The notes under the pieces: generated by a model
What the model was told of the DNA's origin: nothing
What the model saw: only the letters and a program-made list of their open reading frames with translations
Databases searched by the model: none
Assembly (NCBI GenBank): GCA_035610835.1
Contig: CM069441.1
Span: forward strand, 101,553,606 to 101,617,605
DNA: 64,000 bases
Origin: Ophiura sarsii
Taxonomy: Eukaryota; Echinodermata; Ophiuroidea; Amphilepidida; Ophiuridae
Reading direction: 5' to 3'
Shown here: positions 49,901-61,438 of the stretch, piece by piece
Numbering within the stretch: the first letter of the stretch is position 1
Layout of the letters: each line of letters starts with the position of its first letter
Made by a program: the position numbers and the translations under genes

Positions 49901-52900
49901 ATTATTTAACAGGGGTGTGAGAGGCCACAAATAAAAAAAAGAGGAAAACAGACAAAAACGAGGAAAAACAGCGTAAAATTGGGTAAAAATGCCAAATATG
50001 GGCTGAAAAAAAAGGAAAGTTGTTTGGCATAAGAAAAATTTAAAAAAAAGAGGAAATCAGCTTAAAAGAGGAACTCTCACACCCCCTGATTTAATCATAA
50101 CGGAAATTGAACCAGAGACCACGAGGCAAGATGATGACTTGTTGCCTCTATCAAGTCCTAGACGAATCTGATCTAATAAATGGGATGTAACCCATCAGGA
50201 AATATTAGCGAATTAACCAATCAGAACATGAATAAGTTATGGCGGTCACTACATTAGCATGATGTACGGATTGAAAGTGGGAGCACGTTGATTGAACTGG
50301 CTGATTGATGACTGTTTATCCTTTATGGTTAATTACATGGATTGATGTGTGTTTATCCTTTATGGATAATTACATACACAGGACATAACATGGAGGGCAA
50401 GAGAAGAAATGGGAGGGCCAAAGGGGGGTATTGTTGAGACCAGAAGCAGATGTTTGTCGATAATGCAAGCACATGTTTCTTGAGATTATGTTTAGTGTAA
50501 CCACAATGCTTGTTGAAAATACAAGCACATGGTTATGTTGAAAGCATGAACGCTTGTTTGCTGATACCGCAAGCACATGTTTGTTGAGACCACAAGCATG
50601 TTTGTTGAGACCACAAGCATGTTTGTTGAGACCACAAGTAGATGTTTCCTGAGACTGCAGACACAAATATGCACATAATTATTGAGACCACAAACATATT
50701 TGTCGAGACCGCAAGCATGTTTGGTGAAACCACAAGTACATATTTGTTGAGACCGCAAGCACATGTTTGTTGAGACCGCAAGCACATGTTTGTTGAGACC
50801 ACAAGCATGTTTGTTGAGACCACAAGTAGATGTTTCCTGAGACTGCAAACAAAAACATGCACATAATTATTGAGACCATAAGCACATGTTTGTTGAGACC
50901 ACAAGCACATGTTTGTTGAGACCGCAAGCACATGTTTGTTGAGACCGCAAGCACATGTTTGTTGAGACCACAAGTATATGTCTGTTGAGACCACAAGCAC
51001 ATGTTTGTTGAGACCACAAGCACGCTTGTTGAGACCACCATCACGCTTGTTGAGACCACCATCACGTCTTCTGAAATTGCAAACCTTTATTGAGACTGCA
51101 AATAGATGTTTCCTGAGACTGCAAACATATGTTTCTTGGTATAACAGGCAAATATTTGTTGAGAACCATAGCACATGTTTATTTTGGCTCACATTTATTT
51201 GACCACAAAGTTGAGACCACAAGCATGTTTGCTGAGACCACAAACACATGTTTGTAGACACCACAAAAGCACATGTTTGTTGAGACCGCAAAAGCACATG
51301 TTTGTTGAGACCACAAGCATATGTTAGCTGAGACCACAAGTGTATGTTTGTTGAAACTACAAGTACATGTTTTGTTGAGTCCACAAGCACAGGTTTGTTG
51401 GGACCAAAAGCACATGTTTTTTGAGCTCACAATCATGTTTCTTGAGACCGCAAGTAGATGTTTCCTGAGACTGCAAACACACGTTTGACACCCTATGAGC
51501 AATTGTTCGTCTAGTCATGTTTGTTAAGACCGCAAGCATGTTGAGACTGCAAGCACACGCTTGTTGAGACCGCAAGCACATTTTTGTTGAGACCACAAGC
51601 AAACTTTTGTTGAGACCACAGGCAAACTTTTGTTGGGACCACCAGCATGTCATCTGAAATTGCAAGCCTTTATAGAGACTGCAAATAGATGTTTCCTGAT
51701 ACTGCAACACATGTTTGAGACAATATTAACATTTCTTGGTATCACAAGCACATATTTGTTGAGAACCATGATAACACATGTTTGTTTTGGCCAGGGTTCC
51801 TGTTAACCCTAACCCTACTACGTCTCACAGAAACCTCACAGCCAGCACCACGTGGCTTGTGCGTGCACAAGTTCTATCTCCTGTAGTACTAAACTACGGG
51901 TATATATGGTCTCCGATTTTTTAGCCTGTGAAGCCCTCCCCCGTGGCCGAGTGGTAGTATATCTCGCCTGTCACGCGGCCGACCCGGGGCTGCAAACACA
52001 TGTTTGACACCCTATGTGTGTTGAGACCGCAAGCACATGATTGTTGAGACCACAAGCACATGTTTGTTGAGACCACAAGCACATGTTTGTTGAGACCACA
52101 AGCAAATGTTTGTTGAGACCACACGCATGTGTGTTGAGACCACAAGCACATGTTTGATTAGACCTCGAGCACATGTTTGTTGAGATCACAAGGACATGTT
52201 TGTTGAGACCACAAGGACATGTTTGTTGAGACCACAAGCGCATGTTTGTTGAGACCACAAGCGCATGTTTGTTGAGACCTCAGGCACATGTTTGTTGAGA
52301 CCACAAGCACATGTTTGTTGAGACCACAAGCACGTTTGTTGAGACCACAAGCGCATGTCTGTTGAGATCACAAGCAAATGTTTGTTGAGACCACAAGCAA
52401 ATGTTTGTTGAGACCACAAGCAATTATTTGTTGACACCACAAGCATGTTTGCTGAGACCGCAAACACATGTTTGTAAAGACCATATGGACCACAAAAACA
52501 CATGTGTGTTGAGACCGCAAGCACATGTTTGTTGAGACCACACGCATGTGTGTTAAGACCACAAGCATGTTTGCTGAGACCACAAGCATGTTTGCTGAGA
52601 CCACAAGCACATGTTTGTTTAGACCACAAGCACATGTTTGTTGAGATCACAAGGACATGTTTGTTGAGACCACAAGGACATGTTTGTTGAGACCACAAGC
52701 GCATGTTTGTTGAGACCTCAAGCACATGTTTGTTGAGACCACAAGCACATGTTTGTTGACCGCACGCATGTGTGTTGAGACCGCAAGCACATGATTGTTG
52801 AGACCACAAGCACATGTTTGTTGAGACCACAATCAAATGTTTGTTGAGACCACAAGCACATGTTTGTTGAGACCACAAGCACATGTTTGTTGAGACCACA

Positions 52901-55900
52901 AGCATGTTTGCTGAGACCACAAGCACATGTTTGTTTAGACCACAAGCACATGATTGTTGAGACCACAAGCACAGCACATGTTTGTTGAGACCACAAGCAC
53001 ATGTTTGTTTAGACCACAAGCACATGTCTGTTGAGATCACAAGCAAATGTTTGTTGAGACCACAAGCACATGTTTGAGACCACAAGCAAATGTTTGTTGA
53101 GACCACACGCATGTGTGTTGAGACCACAAGCATGTTTGTTGAGACCACAAGCGCATGTTTGTTGAGACCTCAAGCACATGATTGTTGAGACCACAAGCAC
53201 AGCACATGTTTGTTGAGACCACAAGCACATGTTTGTTTAGACCACAAGCACATGTCTGTTGAGATCACAAGCAAATGTTTGTTGAGACCACAAGCAAATG
53301 TTTGTTGAGACCACAAGCATGTTTGCTGAGACTGCAAACACATGTTTGTAAAGACCATATGGACCACAAAAACACATGTTTGTTGAGACCGCAATCACAT
53401 AAATGAAGAGACCGCAAGCACATGTTTGTTAAAGACAGAAGCATGTTTGTTAAGACCGCAAGCATTTGTTAGATGAGACCACAAGTGTATGTTTCTGTTG
53501 AAATCACAAGCACAAATATTTTTTGCTGCTCGACTTCTTACTCTGTCCAAGATTCGCTGTCACATTTCTCCCGTCCTTCGTGACTTGCATTGGTTGCAGA
53601 TCAAATCTCGCATATATGTACAAGATTCTTCTGATAACTTTTAAATGTACTCTAGCTCTAGCACCTGTGTATTTGCAGGATCTTTATAATTAACAATACA
53701 AGGCCACACGCAATCTTCATTTTGGCTCAAAATATCTTCTTGCACATGTTTCTTCACCTTCTACTTCATATGGTCGCCGCTCTTTTTCAAGATGCTTCTG
53801 CTGAACTTAGGAACAATTTACCATATCATGTTAAATCAGCAAAAACTCTTGAATAGTTCAAATCATTACTGAAAACTTACCTATTTAATGTTAATGCTTA
53901 ATTTCTTTTTGTTTTGTCTTTTGTTACTAATGTTACTGTTTTATTTGTTATAGCGCATAGGGACTTAATTGTGTTATGCGCTCAATAAGTATGGTTTTAT
54001 AATGATTATTATTATTATTTGTTGAGAATGATAGCACATGTTTATTGAAACCATAAGCACAGATTTGTTGGGACCACAAGCACATGCTTGTTGAGCCCAT
54101 AAGCATGTTTCTTGAGACCGCATGTAGATGTTTCCTGAGACTGCAAACCATGTTTGACACCCTATGAACATTTGTTCGTCTAGACATGTTTGTCAAGACC
54201 ACAAGCATGTGTGTTGAGACTGCAAGCACATGTTTGTTGAGACCACAAGCAAGATGTTTCCTGAGACTGCAAAACACATGTTTAATTTAATTTGTTGAAA
54301 TCACAAGCACATTATTAGTCCGTCGAGAAGTCCCACTCGCCCAGTGATGTAGAGCGCCACCAGCGAGAACCGCTGCGCCCGAGTCGAAGGTCATTCGAAT
54401 TGCGTCCATACCCCTGCAGTGCGCTCATTATTGTTGAGATCACAAGCACATGTTTGTTGAAACCACAAACACATATTTGTTGAGACCACAAGCACGTTTG
54501 TTTAGACCACAAGCACATGTTTGTTTAGACCACAAGCGCATGTCTGTTGAGATCACAAGCAAATGTTTGTTGAGATTACAAGCAAATGAATGTTGAGACC
54601 ACAAGCACATGTTTGTTAAGACCATAAGCACATGTTTGTTAAACCACAAGCACATGTTTGTTGAGATCACAAGGACATGTTTGTTGAGACCACAAGCGCA
54701 TGTTTGTTGAGACCTCAAGCACACATTTGTTTAGACCACAAGCGCATGTTTGTTGAGACCACAATCGCATGTTTGTTGAGACCACAAGCACATGTTTGTT
54801 GAGATCACAAGCGCATGTTTGTTGAGACCACAAGCAAATGTTTGTTGAGATCACATACAGGTTGAGACCAAAACCGCATGTTGAGACCATAAGCGCATGT
54901 TTGTTGAGATCACAAGCACATGTTTGTTGAGACCACAAGCACATGTTTGTTGAGACTGCAAGTAGATGTTTCCTGAGACTGCAAGTAGATAGTTTCCTGA
55001 GACTGAAAACACATGTTTGCCGAAACTGTAAGAATGTGGCTTGTTGAGAATTAAATTTAAAATTGTTTAGACCACAAACACACACATGTTTGTTGAGACC
55101 ACAAGCACTTTTGTTAGGACCGCAAGCACATGTTTGTTGAGACCGCAAGCACATGTTTGTTGAGACCGCAAGCACATGTTTGTTGAGACCACAAGCACAT
55201 GTTTGTTGAGACCACAAGCACATGTTTGTTGAGACCACAAGCACATGTTTGTTGAGACCACAAGCACATGTTTGTTGAGACCACAAGCACATGTTTGTTG
55301 AGAGACCACAAGCCCATGTTTGTTGAGACCACAAGCACGTTTGTTTAGACCACAAGCACATGATTGTTGAGATCACAAGCACATGTTTGTTGAGACCACA
55401 AACACATATTTATTGAGACCACAAGCACGTTTGTTTAGACGTTTGTTGAAACCGCAAGCACATGTTTGTTGAGACCACAAGCACATGTTTGTTGAAACCG
55501 CAAGCACGTGTTTGTTGAAACCTCAAGCACGTTTGTTGAAACCACAAGCACATTTGTTGAGACCGCAAGCACATGTTTGTTGAGACCACTAGCACATGTT
55601 TGGTGAAACCGCAAGCACATTTGTTGAGACCGCAAGCACATGTTTGTTGAGACCACAAGCACATGTTTGTCGCGACCACAAGCACATGTTTGTTAAAACC
55701 ACAAGCACATGTTTGTTGAAACCACAAGCACATTTGTTGAGACTGCAAGTATGTTTGTTGAAACCGAAAACACATGTTTGTTGAGATTGAGACCACATGA
55801 ATATTTGTTGAAATCTCAAGCATGTGTTTGTTGAGACTGAAAGCATGTGTTTGTTGAGACTGAAAGCACAAGCAAATGTTTGTTGAGATCACAAACACCA

Positions 55901-58900
55901 TAAGCGTATGTTTGTTGAGACCACAAATGCATGTTTGCTGAGACCACAAGCGCATGTTTGTTGAGATCACAAGCACATGTTTGTTGAGACCACAAGCACA
56001 TGTTTGTTGAGACTGCAAGTAGATGTTTCCTGAGACTGCAAGTAGATAGTTTCCTGAGACTGAAAACACATGTTTGCCGAAACTGTAAGAATGTGGCTTG
56101 TTGAGAATTAAATTTAAAATTGTTTAGACCACAAACACACACATGTTTGTTGAGACCACAAGCACTTTTGTTAGGACCGCAAGCACATGTTTGTTGAGAC
56201 CGCAAGCACATGTTTGTTGAGACCGCAAGCACATGTTTGTTGAGACCACAAGCACATGTTTGTTGAGACCACAAGCACATGTTTGTTGAGACCACAAGCA
56301 CATGTTTGTTGAGACCACAAGCACATGTTTGTTGAGACCACAAGCACATGTTTGTTGAGAGACCACAAGCCCATGTTTGTTGAGACCACAAGCACGTTTG
56401 TTTAGACCACAAGCACATGATTGTTGAGATCACAAGCACATGTTTGTTGAGACCACAAACACATATTTATTGAGACCACAAGCACGTTTGTTTAGACGTT
56501 TGTTGAAACCGCAAGCACATGTTTGTTGAGACCACAAGCACATGTTTGTTGAAACCGCAAGCACGTGTTTGTTGAAACCTCAAGCACGTTTGTTGAAACC
56601 ACAAGCACATTTGTTGAGACCGCAAGCACATGTTTGTTGAGACCACTAGCACATGTTTGGTGAAACCGCAAGCACATTTGTTGAGACCGCAAGCACATGT
56701 TTGTTGAGACCACAAGCACATGTTTGTCGCGACCACAAGCACATGTTTGTTAAAACCACAAGCACATGTTTGTTGAAACCACAAGCACATTTGTTGAGAC
56801 TGCAAGTATGTTTGTTGAAACCGAAAACACATGTTTGTTGAGATTGAGACCACATGAATATTTGTTGAAATCTCAAGCATGTGTTTGTTGAGACTGAAAG
56901 CATGTGTTTGTTGAGACTGAAAGCACAAGCAAATGTTTGTTGAGATCACAAACACCATAAGCGTATGTTTGTTGAGACCACAAATGCATGTTTGCTGAGA
57001 CCACAAGCGCATGTTTGTTGAGATCACAAGCACATGTTTGTTGAGACCACAAGCACATGTTTGTTGAGACTGCAAGTAGATGTTTCCTGAGACTGCAAGT
57101 AGATAGTTTCCTGAGACTGAAAACACATGTTTGCCGAAACTGTAAGCATGTGGCTTGTTGAGATTAAAGGTACAAGTTTGTTTAGACCACAAACACACAC
57201 GTTTGTTGAGACCACATGCACATGTTTGTTGAAACCGCAAGTATGTAGACCACAAACACACACGTTTGTTGAGACCACATGCACATGTTTGTTGAAACCG
57301 CAAGTATGTTTGTTGAAACCGCAAGCACATGTTTGTTGAGACCACAAGCACATGTTTGTTGAGACCACAAGCACAATTGTTGAAACTGCAAGCATGTTTG
57401 TTGAAACCGCAAGCACATGTTTGTTGAAACCACAAGCACAATTGTTGAAACTGCAAGCATGTTTGTTGAAACCGCAAGCACATGTTTGTTGAGACCTCAA
57501 GCATGTTTGTTGAAACCGCAAGCATGTTTGTTGAAACCGCAAGCACATGTTTGTTGAAACCGCAAGCACATGTTTGTTGAAACCACAAGCACATGTTTGT
57601 TGAAACCACAAGCACATATTTGTTGAAACCACAAGCACATTTGTTGAGACCGCAAGCATGTTTGTTGAAACCGCAAGCACGTTTGTTGAGAACGCAAGCT
57701 GATGTTTATTGGGACCTAAAACACATGTTTCTTGAGATTGAGACCACATGAATATTTGTTGAAATCTCAAGCATGTGTTTGTTGAGACCGAAAGCATGTG
57801 TGTGTTGAAATCGTATGCTTGTGTTGAGACTGAAGGCACATGTTTGTTGAGACCAAAAGTGCATGCTTGTGTTGAGACCGCAAGCACAGGTTTGCTAATA
57901 CCACAAGCCATACAATGTATTTGCTGAGAACACAAGCACGTTTGCTGAAACTACAAAGCACATGTTTGTTACAAGCGCACGCAGACCACAAGCAGATGTT
58001 TTTCGAGACCGCAAGCACATTTTTGTTGCGTTTGCGAGCACATGTTTGAGATGGCAAGGACAATATTGTTAAGACCAGAAGTACATGGTTTTCGAGAATG
58101 CAAGCACACATTTGTTGAGACCACAAGCACATGTTTGGCGAGTCCACATTCGCATCATGTTCGCAAGTTCAAAAGACTACAATCATATGTTTGTTGAGAC
58201 CCGATTGAATTTTGATGCACCAGTCTTTGCTAATTGGTTACCTGGCCAAGTCAATTGGTTGATTGGCTATTACTTTACCTGAATATGCCTGAGCTGCATG
58301 TGCAGATCCTGTGTCCTGTAGGTGCCAAGATTACCCATCTGAAGTTCCTTTAAGATCTCTATCCGTCTCTTCTCATAGGGAGCATCTTCCTCCTAGTGCA
58401 GGTAAAAAGAGTGTTATTACATGAGACATTGCACAATGGGCACATCCGCACATTTAAGATAACTATGCAAACTAAACAGGATTTTTGTTATGTTTGTTAA
58501 AAAATGTCATTAAAGAAAAAAGAAAAAAATCTTTGGTAGCCCCCTAATGGCCTGTCCTAAATACGTTATTAATTCACAACATCATGAATTTGACAACACT
58601 GCCTGTTGAACAGTGTGTGGTATGAGTTGCATATTATTAGGGTAATCACTGTAAATTCCAAGTATGACCCCAAGTCACTGTGTGTTTCTTGCTCATAAGG
58701 AATCAACATGGTCCCTTCCTTATGTATCATGATATGATGATATTGATGTGCATTCACAAGTGCACACCCACTAACTTAACTGAAATAAACATGACATTGT
58801 TTTATTTATAAGATACTATTAGGGCACAGCCTTCCCCAATCTTTTAAAACGTGATTAGACACTATATATCTACATGTACCTCCACAGTGGATAGATTCAT

Positions 58901-59043
58901 TAACCAACCTTTAATTTCTGAATAGTTTGCTGCATGCTTTGAGCCAATGCTTCATACTGAGCAATTTGGGCTTGAGCCTGGTCCACAGCGTTAGCAGCTG
59001 GAACAGTGGTGATAGCAGGTGCTGCCACTGTGCGCACAGCTCC
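46509..59043 (-). CDS. ATF7IP: ATF7IP/MCAF-type chromatin cofactor, 3' part, 5' end outside window
   Basis: ATF7IP (MCAF1) is a nuclear cofactor that stabilises the H3K9 methyltransferase SETDB1. Its C-terminal fibronectin type III domain contacts partners such as MBD1. Four consecutive phase-0 exons were joined: 59043-58909, 58392-58279, 48435-48229 and 46967-46509, giving 304 residues and a stop. The last exon holds the FN3 domain. Its segments [35 protein letters not shown] and GSMYHFAVCAIDVYHRTGPF closely match the vertebrate protein. The exon before it is Gln-rich. The two upstream exons form an Ala/Gln-rich coiled coil and a charged linker. The intron from 58278 to 48436 holds the 23-bp minisatellite. 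Confidence 0.9.
48229..48435 (-). CDS. ATF7IP: ATF7IP poly-Q exon
   Basis: The acceptor is ATAAACACAG and the donor GTAAAA. Its 69 codons are phase 0 at both ends and strongly Gln-rich (VNLLQQYLHSKHQLQQ then repeated CAG/CAA runs). Read-through into the intron would add about 27 codons before a stop. The assignment to this gene rests on phase and position. Confidence 0.75.
48745..48975 (-). mobile_element. LINE 3' tail fragment
   Basis: The minus strand ends GATAAATGGCGCGTTATAAA then TGCTCATTATTATTATATTT. This is the same GCGC..TAAATG and simple-repeat tail design as the LINE ends at 19970-20425 and 53521-54019. Only non-coding 3' sequence is recognisable. Confidence 0.5.
49040..49683. mobile_element. 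644-bp foldback element with TA duplication
   Basis: CACCTAGCACATAAAGTCCC at the left faces GGGACTTTATGTGCTAGGTG at the right, with TA on both flanks. The arms of about 230 bp match closely when inverted (CCTGACCAGGTGCTTTGAGG, AGTTGCACTAGGTATAGGAA). Off-centre, near 49272-49315, sits a second small hairpin, CATAGACGGTAAAA / TTTTACCCGTCTATG. It lies in the large ATF7IP intron. Confidence 0.85.
49910..50088. mobile_element. hAT-like miniature element
   Basis: Inverted ends CAGGGGTGTGAGAG / CTCTCACACCCCCTG enclose an A-rich interior with GAGGAAA words. CAGGGG ends are typical of hAT elements. The layout parallels 5272-5408. Confidence 0.7.
51937..51988 (+). mobile_element. Truncated tRNA-Asp-like sequence in the minisatellite
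   Basis: GTGGCCGAGTGGTAGTATAT and CTCGCCTGTCACGCGG follow tRNA-Asp from the D arm through the anticodon arm, with GTC at the anticodon position. The sequence stops at GACCCGGG, the start of the T arm, where minisatellite-like GCTGCAAACACATG resumes. The T and acceptor 3' strands are missing, so this is a SINE head or pseudogene. Confidence 0.7.
53521..54019 (+). mobile_element. CR1/L2-type LINE 3' end with ATT tail
   Basis: Frames with a few stops give LRDLHWLQIKSRI, a LAPVYLQDL block and a TIYHIMLNQQKLL-like segment. This is the C-terminal pattern LHWLPV..RI..K.L...K...G.AP.YL of CR1/L2 reverse transcriptases. The 3' UTR ends TTATGCGCTCAATAAGTATG and (ATT)n. It is inserted in the 23-bp array. 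Confidence 0.85.
54890..57215. repeat. 1057-bp higher-order repeat in the minisatellite
   Basis: 54890-55946 is repeated at 55947-57003 with almost no differences, including the irregular markers AATTAAATTTAAAATTG and GTTTGTCGCGACC. A third partial copy runs from 57004 to about 57215 and diverges after TGTGGCTTGTTGAGA. Confidence 0.9.
58279..58392 (-). CDS. ATF7IP: ATF7IP internal exon
   Basis: The acceptor is CTGCACTAG and the donor GTAAAG. It encodes 38 residues, EEDAPYEKRRIEILKELQMG then NLGTYRTQDLHMQLRHIQ. Charged and helical, phase 0 at both ends. Not a recognised domain by itself. Confidence 0.75.
58909..59043 (-). CDS. ATF7IP: ATF7IP internal exon, coiled coil
   Basis: The acceptor is TTAACAG and the donor GTTGGT. 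It encodes 45 residues: an Ala/Val/Thr-rich start, then AQAQIAQYEALAQSMQQTIQ with heptad-like spacing. Phase 0 at both ends. Upstream exons were not found in the remaining 5 kb. Confidence 0.75.
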
Positions 59044-59112
59044 CTGTTAATAATAATGATGAATTAAAGAGGATGGATAAATGCAATTTTTTATAATGGT
59101 GATCACAACAAG

Positions 59113-59369
59113 CACACATGTGACCCGTCACATCAAAATGGACATGTTGGAGGCCCGGGTCAAATCTGAGTTATTGGTATGACTTGAAAGAGCACATTTT
59201 AAGCTTTAAAATGATACCATGTTGAAGGTAATCGGACTTTGTAAACACAAGATATGAATTGAAGAAGCACATTTCTTTCTATTATTTTCTTTATATTTCA
59301 CCGAATATATTGGCCTCTATCTCAAAACTGTGGACAACATATCCTTTTTGGCGTGACTGGTCACATACG
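59113..59369. mobile_element. Miniature element, TGTGACC..GTCAC family
   Basis: ATGTGACCCGTCACATCAAA then ATGGACA on the left faces TTTTTGGCGTGACTGGTCAC then ATA on the right. Related to 20735-20981. Its right end directly adjoins or overlaps the next element. Confidence 0.65.
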
Positions 59370-59628
59370 TGACGCGATCAAGCGGAATGAGTCGTATGTT
59401 GGGAATATTGATTTTGAGTTTTAGGTAAAAAGAAGTGAACAATTCTTATGTTTTACATTGTTTTTTAGTTGGTAAATTGTTTGTAACTTTAAGACTAGAA
59501 GTTCAATTTTAATGGGGTTTGGACCAAACTATAGCATTTTTCACCTGCTTGTATTGTAAATGATGAACAAATATCAAAATTGAAAACTGCCGACATGTGA
59601 TTCATTTCGCTTGATCACGTCACATATA
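59367..59628. mobile_element. Miniature element, CGTGACGCGATCAAGCGGAA ends
   Basis: ACGTGACGCGATCAAGCGGA then ATGA on the left faces TCATTTCGCTTGATCACGTC then ACATA on the right. The inverted ends are about 25 bp. The interior has no coding frame. Confidence 0.75.
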
Positions 59629-59983
59629 TGCTCCAATGCTCCATTTAACCGGGAGTGTCATGTGACATCAGCGTGCACACCACTAGTGAAGGTTCGTTGT
59701 GTTTTCAATCTAAAAACGCTCTAGCAAGTAGACCCCCACAACGCTATAAAACATGCGGAAAATGAATCGCAACCAACCTCCGAAAGTGGTGTGATCAGAG
59801 TATTGACAGGTGCACCATCTCTGTGCCTAATGATGGGAATTGCCAGTTACTGTGCGAGTACACACGCCAGTGAATTAGACTGATTGGCTGCAGTAACTGC
59901 ATAAAATACTGCTCTGTTGTCACTTTTTCACACCAGGTAAAATGGAGAATAAAGTACATTTTAAGGAGTATCTTCAATGACTA

Positions 59984-60174
59984 CTGTAAAAGTGGATATT
60001 TTTTTCGCGCTACATTTATTTTCACGATTTTTGTGCTCGAAACAGCTACCGCAAAAATAATAACACACAAATATATATTGGTTGCGTATAGGTCCAATTG
60101 AGGAAGCTACATATCATGAATAAAAGTTGGCAAAATGCCAACATTTAATCACACAAAAAACCCCACTTTTACAG
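59984..60174. mobile_element. TA-flanked miniature element, CTGTAAAAGT family
   Basis: The 191-bp element has ends CTGTAAAAGTGG / CCACTTTTACAG, flanked by TA (59982-59983 and 60175-60176). The interior has TTCGCG and TTTTCACGATTTTT words shared with 41111-41305. Confidence 0.85.
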
Positions 60175-60243
60175 TATGTGAAGAGTCCCTTTGCAAAAAC
60201 AGATCAATACCATCTGTCAACATTGAACTTAAAATGCCATGCT

Positions 60244-61438
60244 GCTGGGTGTTTCCATAAATAAGGGCGCCAATGTGTGACATACACAAATTAGGTCTAA
60301 ATATTCAAAATGTGTCTATATTAACTGAATAACCACTTTCATAATATGTTCAATTATTCTATTTCATGAAAATGGATCAGAACAGGTCATTGAAGCATAC
60401 AGAGATACATTTTCACCATTATAACATCAGTATTTCTTTGAAATACTTGTCTCCCCGTGTAACTGAGACACCAAAAGACACCAAAATATTCAATTATGCC
60501 TGGCAACTGCAGAAACTGTCTGATCACTTTTATTTTGCTTTTTCTAAAGGCATCTACCATTGCTTTACTCTATAAACATCATTAATAGTGAAAAGATGAG
60601 ATTACCTATTTTTTGGGTGGTGAAATTGATATTTCATGCGTCCCCGTGTAACGGAGACACCAAACCTTAATTTCCTTGTAACTCTAATTATATTGATGAA
60701 GTGGAAACTTTTGTTCCATGTATGCTAGGAGCCTATACCAAGAGACAGTTTATACACAATTTATTCATAAAGTGTGCTGGCACATAACTACGATGTTACC
60801 CTAAAGTTCTCACAGCGTAACATTTTTGGAGACACCAAACATAATATTCAAACTTAAAAACAGCTATATTTTCTATTTTTGTTGAAATTTCAGTTTAACT
60901 CTTCTATTTTCCTTTAACCTACCAGAGAGGCTTGTAAAATCAACAAAAGGGAAATAAGATGGAGATTATTGTCACTGTTAAATTTAAAGAAAACTGCCTT
61001 CACCGTGTAACGGGTTTTTGAGACACCAAATGTTACACGGTGACGGTAAAATTGCCATGTATTCAATTATTACTTCTCAGTAATTTGCTTATGAAAAATG
61101 TGTTTAACACTTCAAAACTAGTTTGATATTGATCATTTAGCCTACAGATACCACAATTACTCTAAACAAAATCACCATATTGTTAATATTTTGACCCTGT
61201 CTTAAATGTCACACTTTTTTGCCAAAATTGTAGGATATTTTGCCGAATTTTCACCAAAATAAGAAAAAATGTTGATATAATATACATGTTGTGGTGTTAT
61301 ACCAGTGCAACTTTATGAACTTTATCAGATTTTAAAATGAAAATTAACCAAGTACATTCGTATAACACGATATTGAACCATTTGAATATAGACAATGCAA
61401 ATATCCCACTGGTACCTGTATTTATGGAAACACCCTGC
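60244..61438. mobile_element. 1.2-kb non-autonomous element with internal CCGTGTAACGGAGACACC motifs
   Basis: GCTGGGTGTTTCCATAAATA on the left faces TATTTATGGAAACACCCTGC on the right. Internal motif copies: CCGTGTAACTGAGACACC near 60454, CCGTGTAACGGAGACACC near 60643, GCGTAAC..GGAGACACC near 60815, and CCGTGTAACGGG..GAGACACC near 61003, followed by an inverted TGTTACACGGTGA. No transposase was seen. The architecture mirrors 15915-18880. Confidence 0.7.

Larger units (their letters stand above)
50446..58200 (-). repeat. 23-bp minisatellite, stop-free on the ATF7IP sense strand
   Basis: The plus-strand core GTTGAGACCACAAGCACAT repeats every 23 bases in clean stretches (for example 55141-55310). 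Diverged units include GTTTCCTGAGACTGCAA and GTTGAAACCGCAAG. On minus the unit contains one ATG and no stop codon in any frame, so translation cycles through all three frames with a 23-residue period (MCLWSQQT, CACGLNKH, VLVVSTN). The array is interrupted at about 51783-51988, 53521-54019 and 54314-54432. It fills most of the ATF7IP intron between 58278 and 48436. Confidence 0.95.

Noticed and set aside
50533..57935. Long minus-strand open frames (up to about 380 codons) in the 23-bp array as genes
   Set aside because: They result from a unit that lacks stop codons and has a length not divisible by three. All three frames give the same cycling peptide. Kept as a finding, not annotated as genes.
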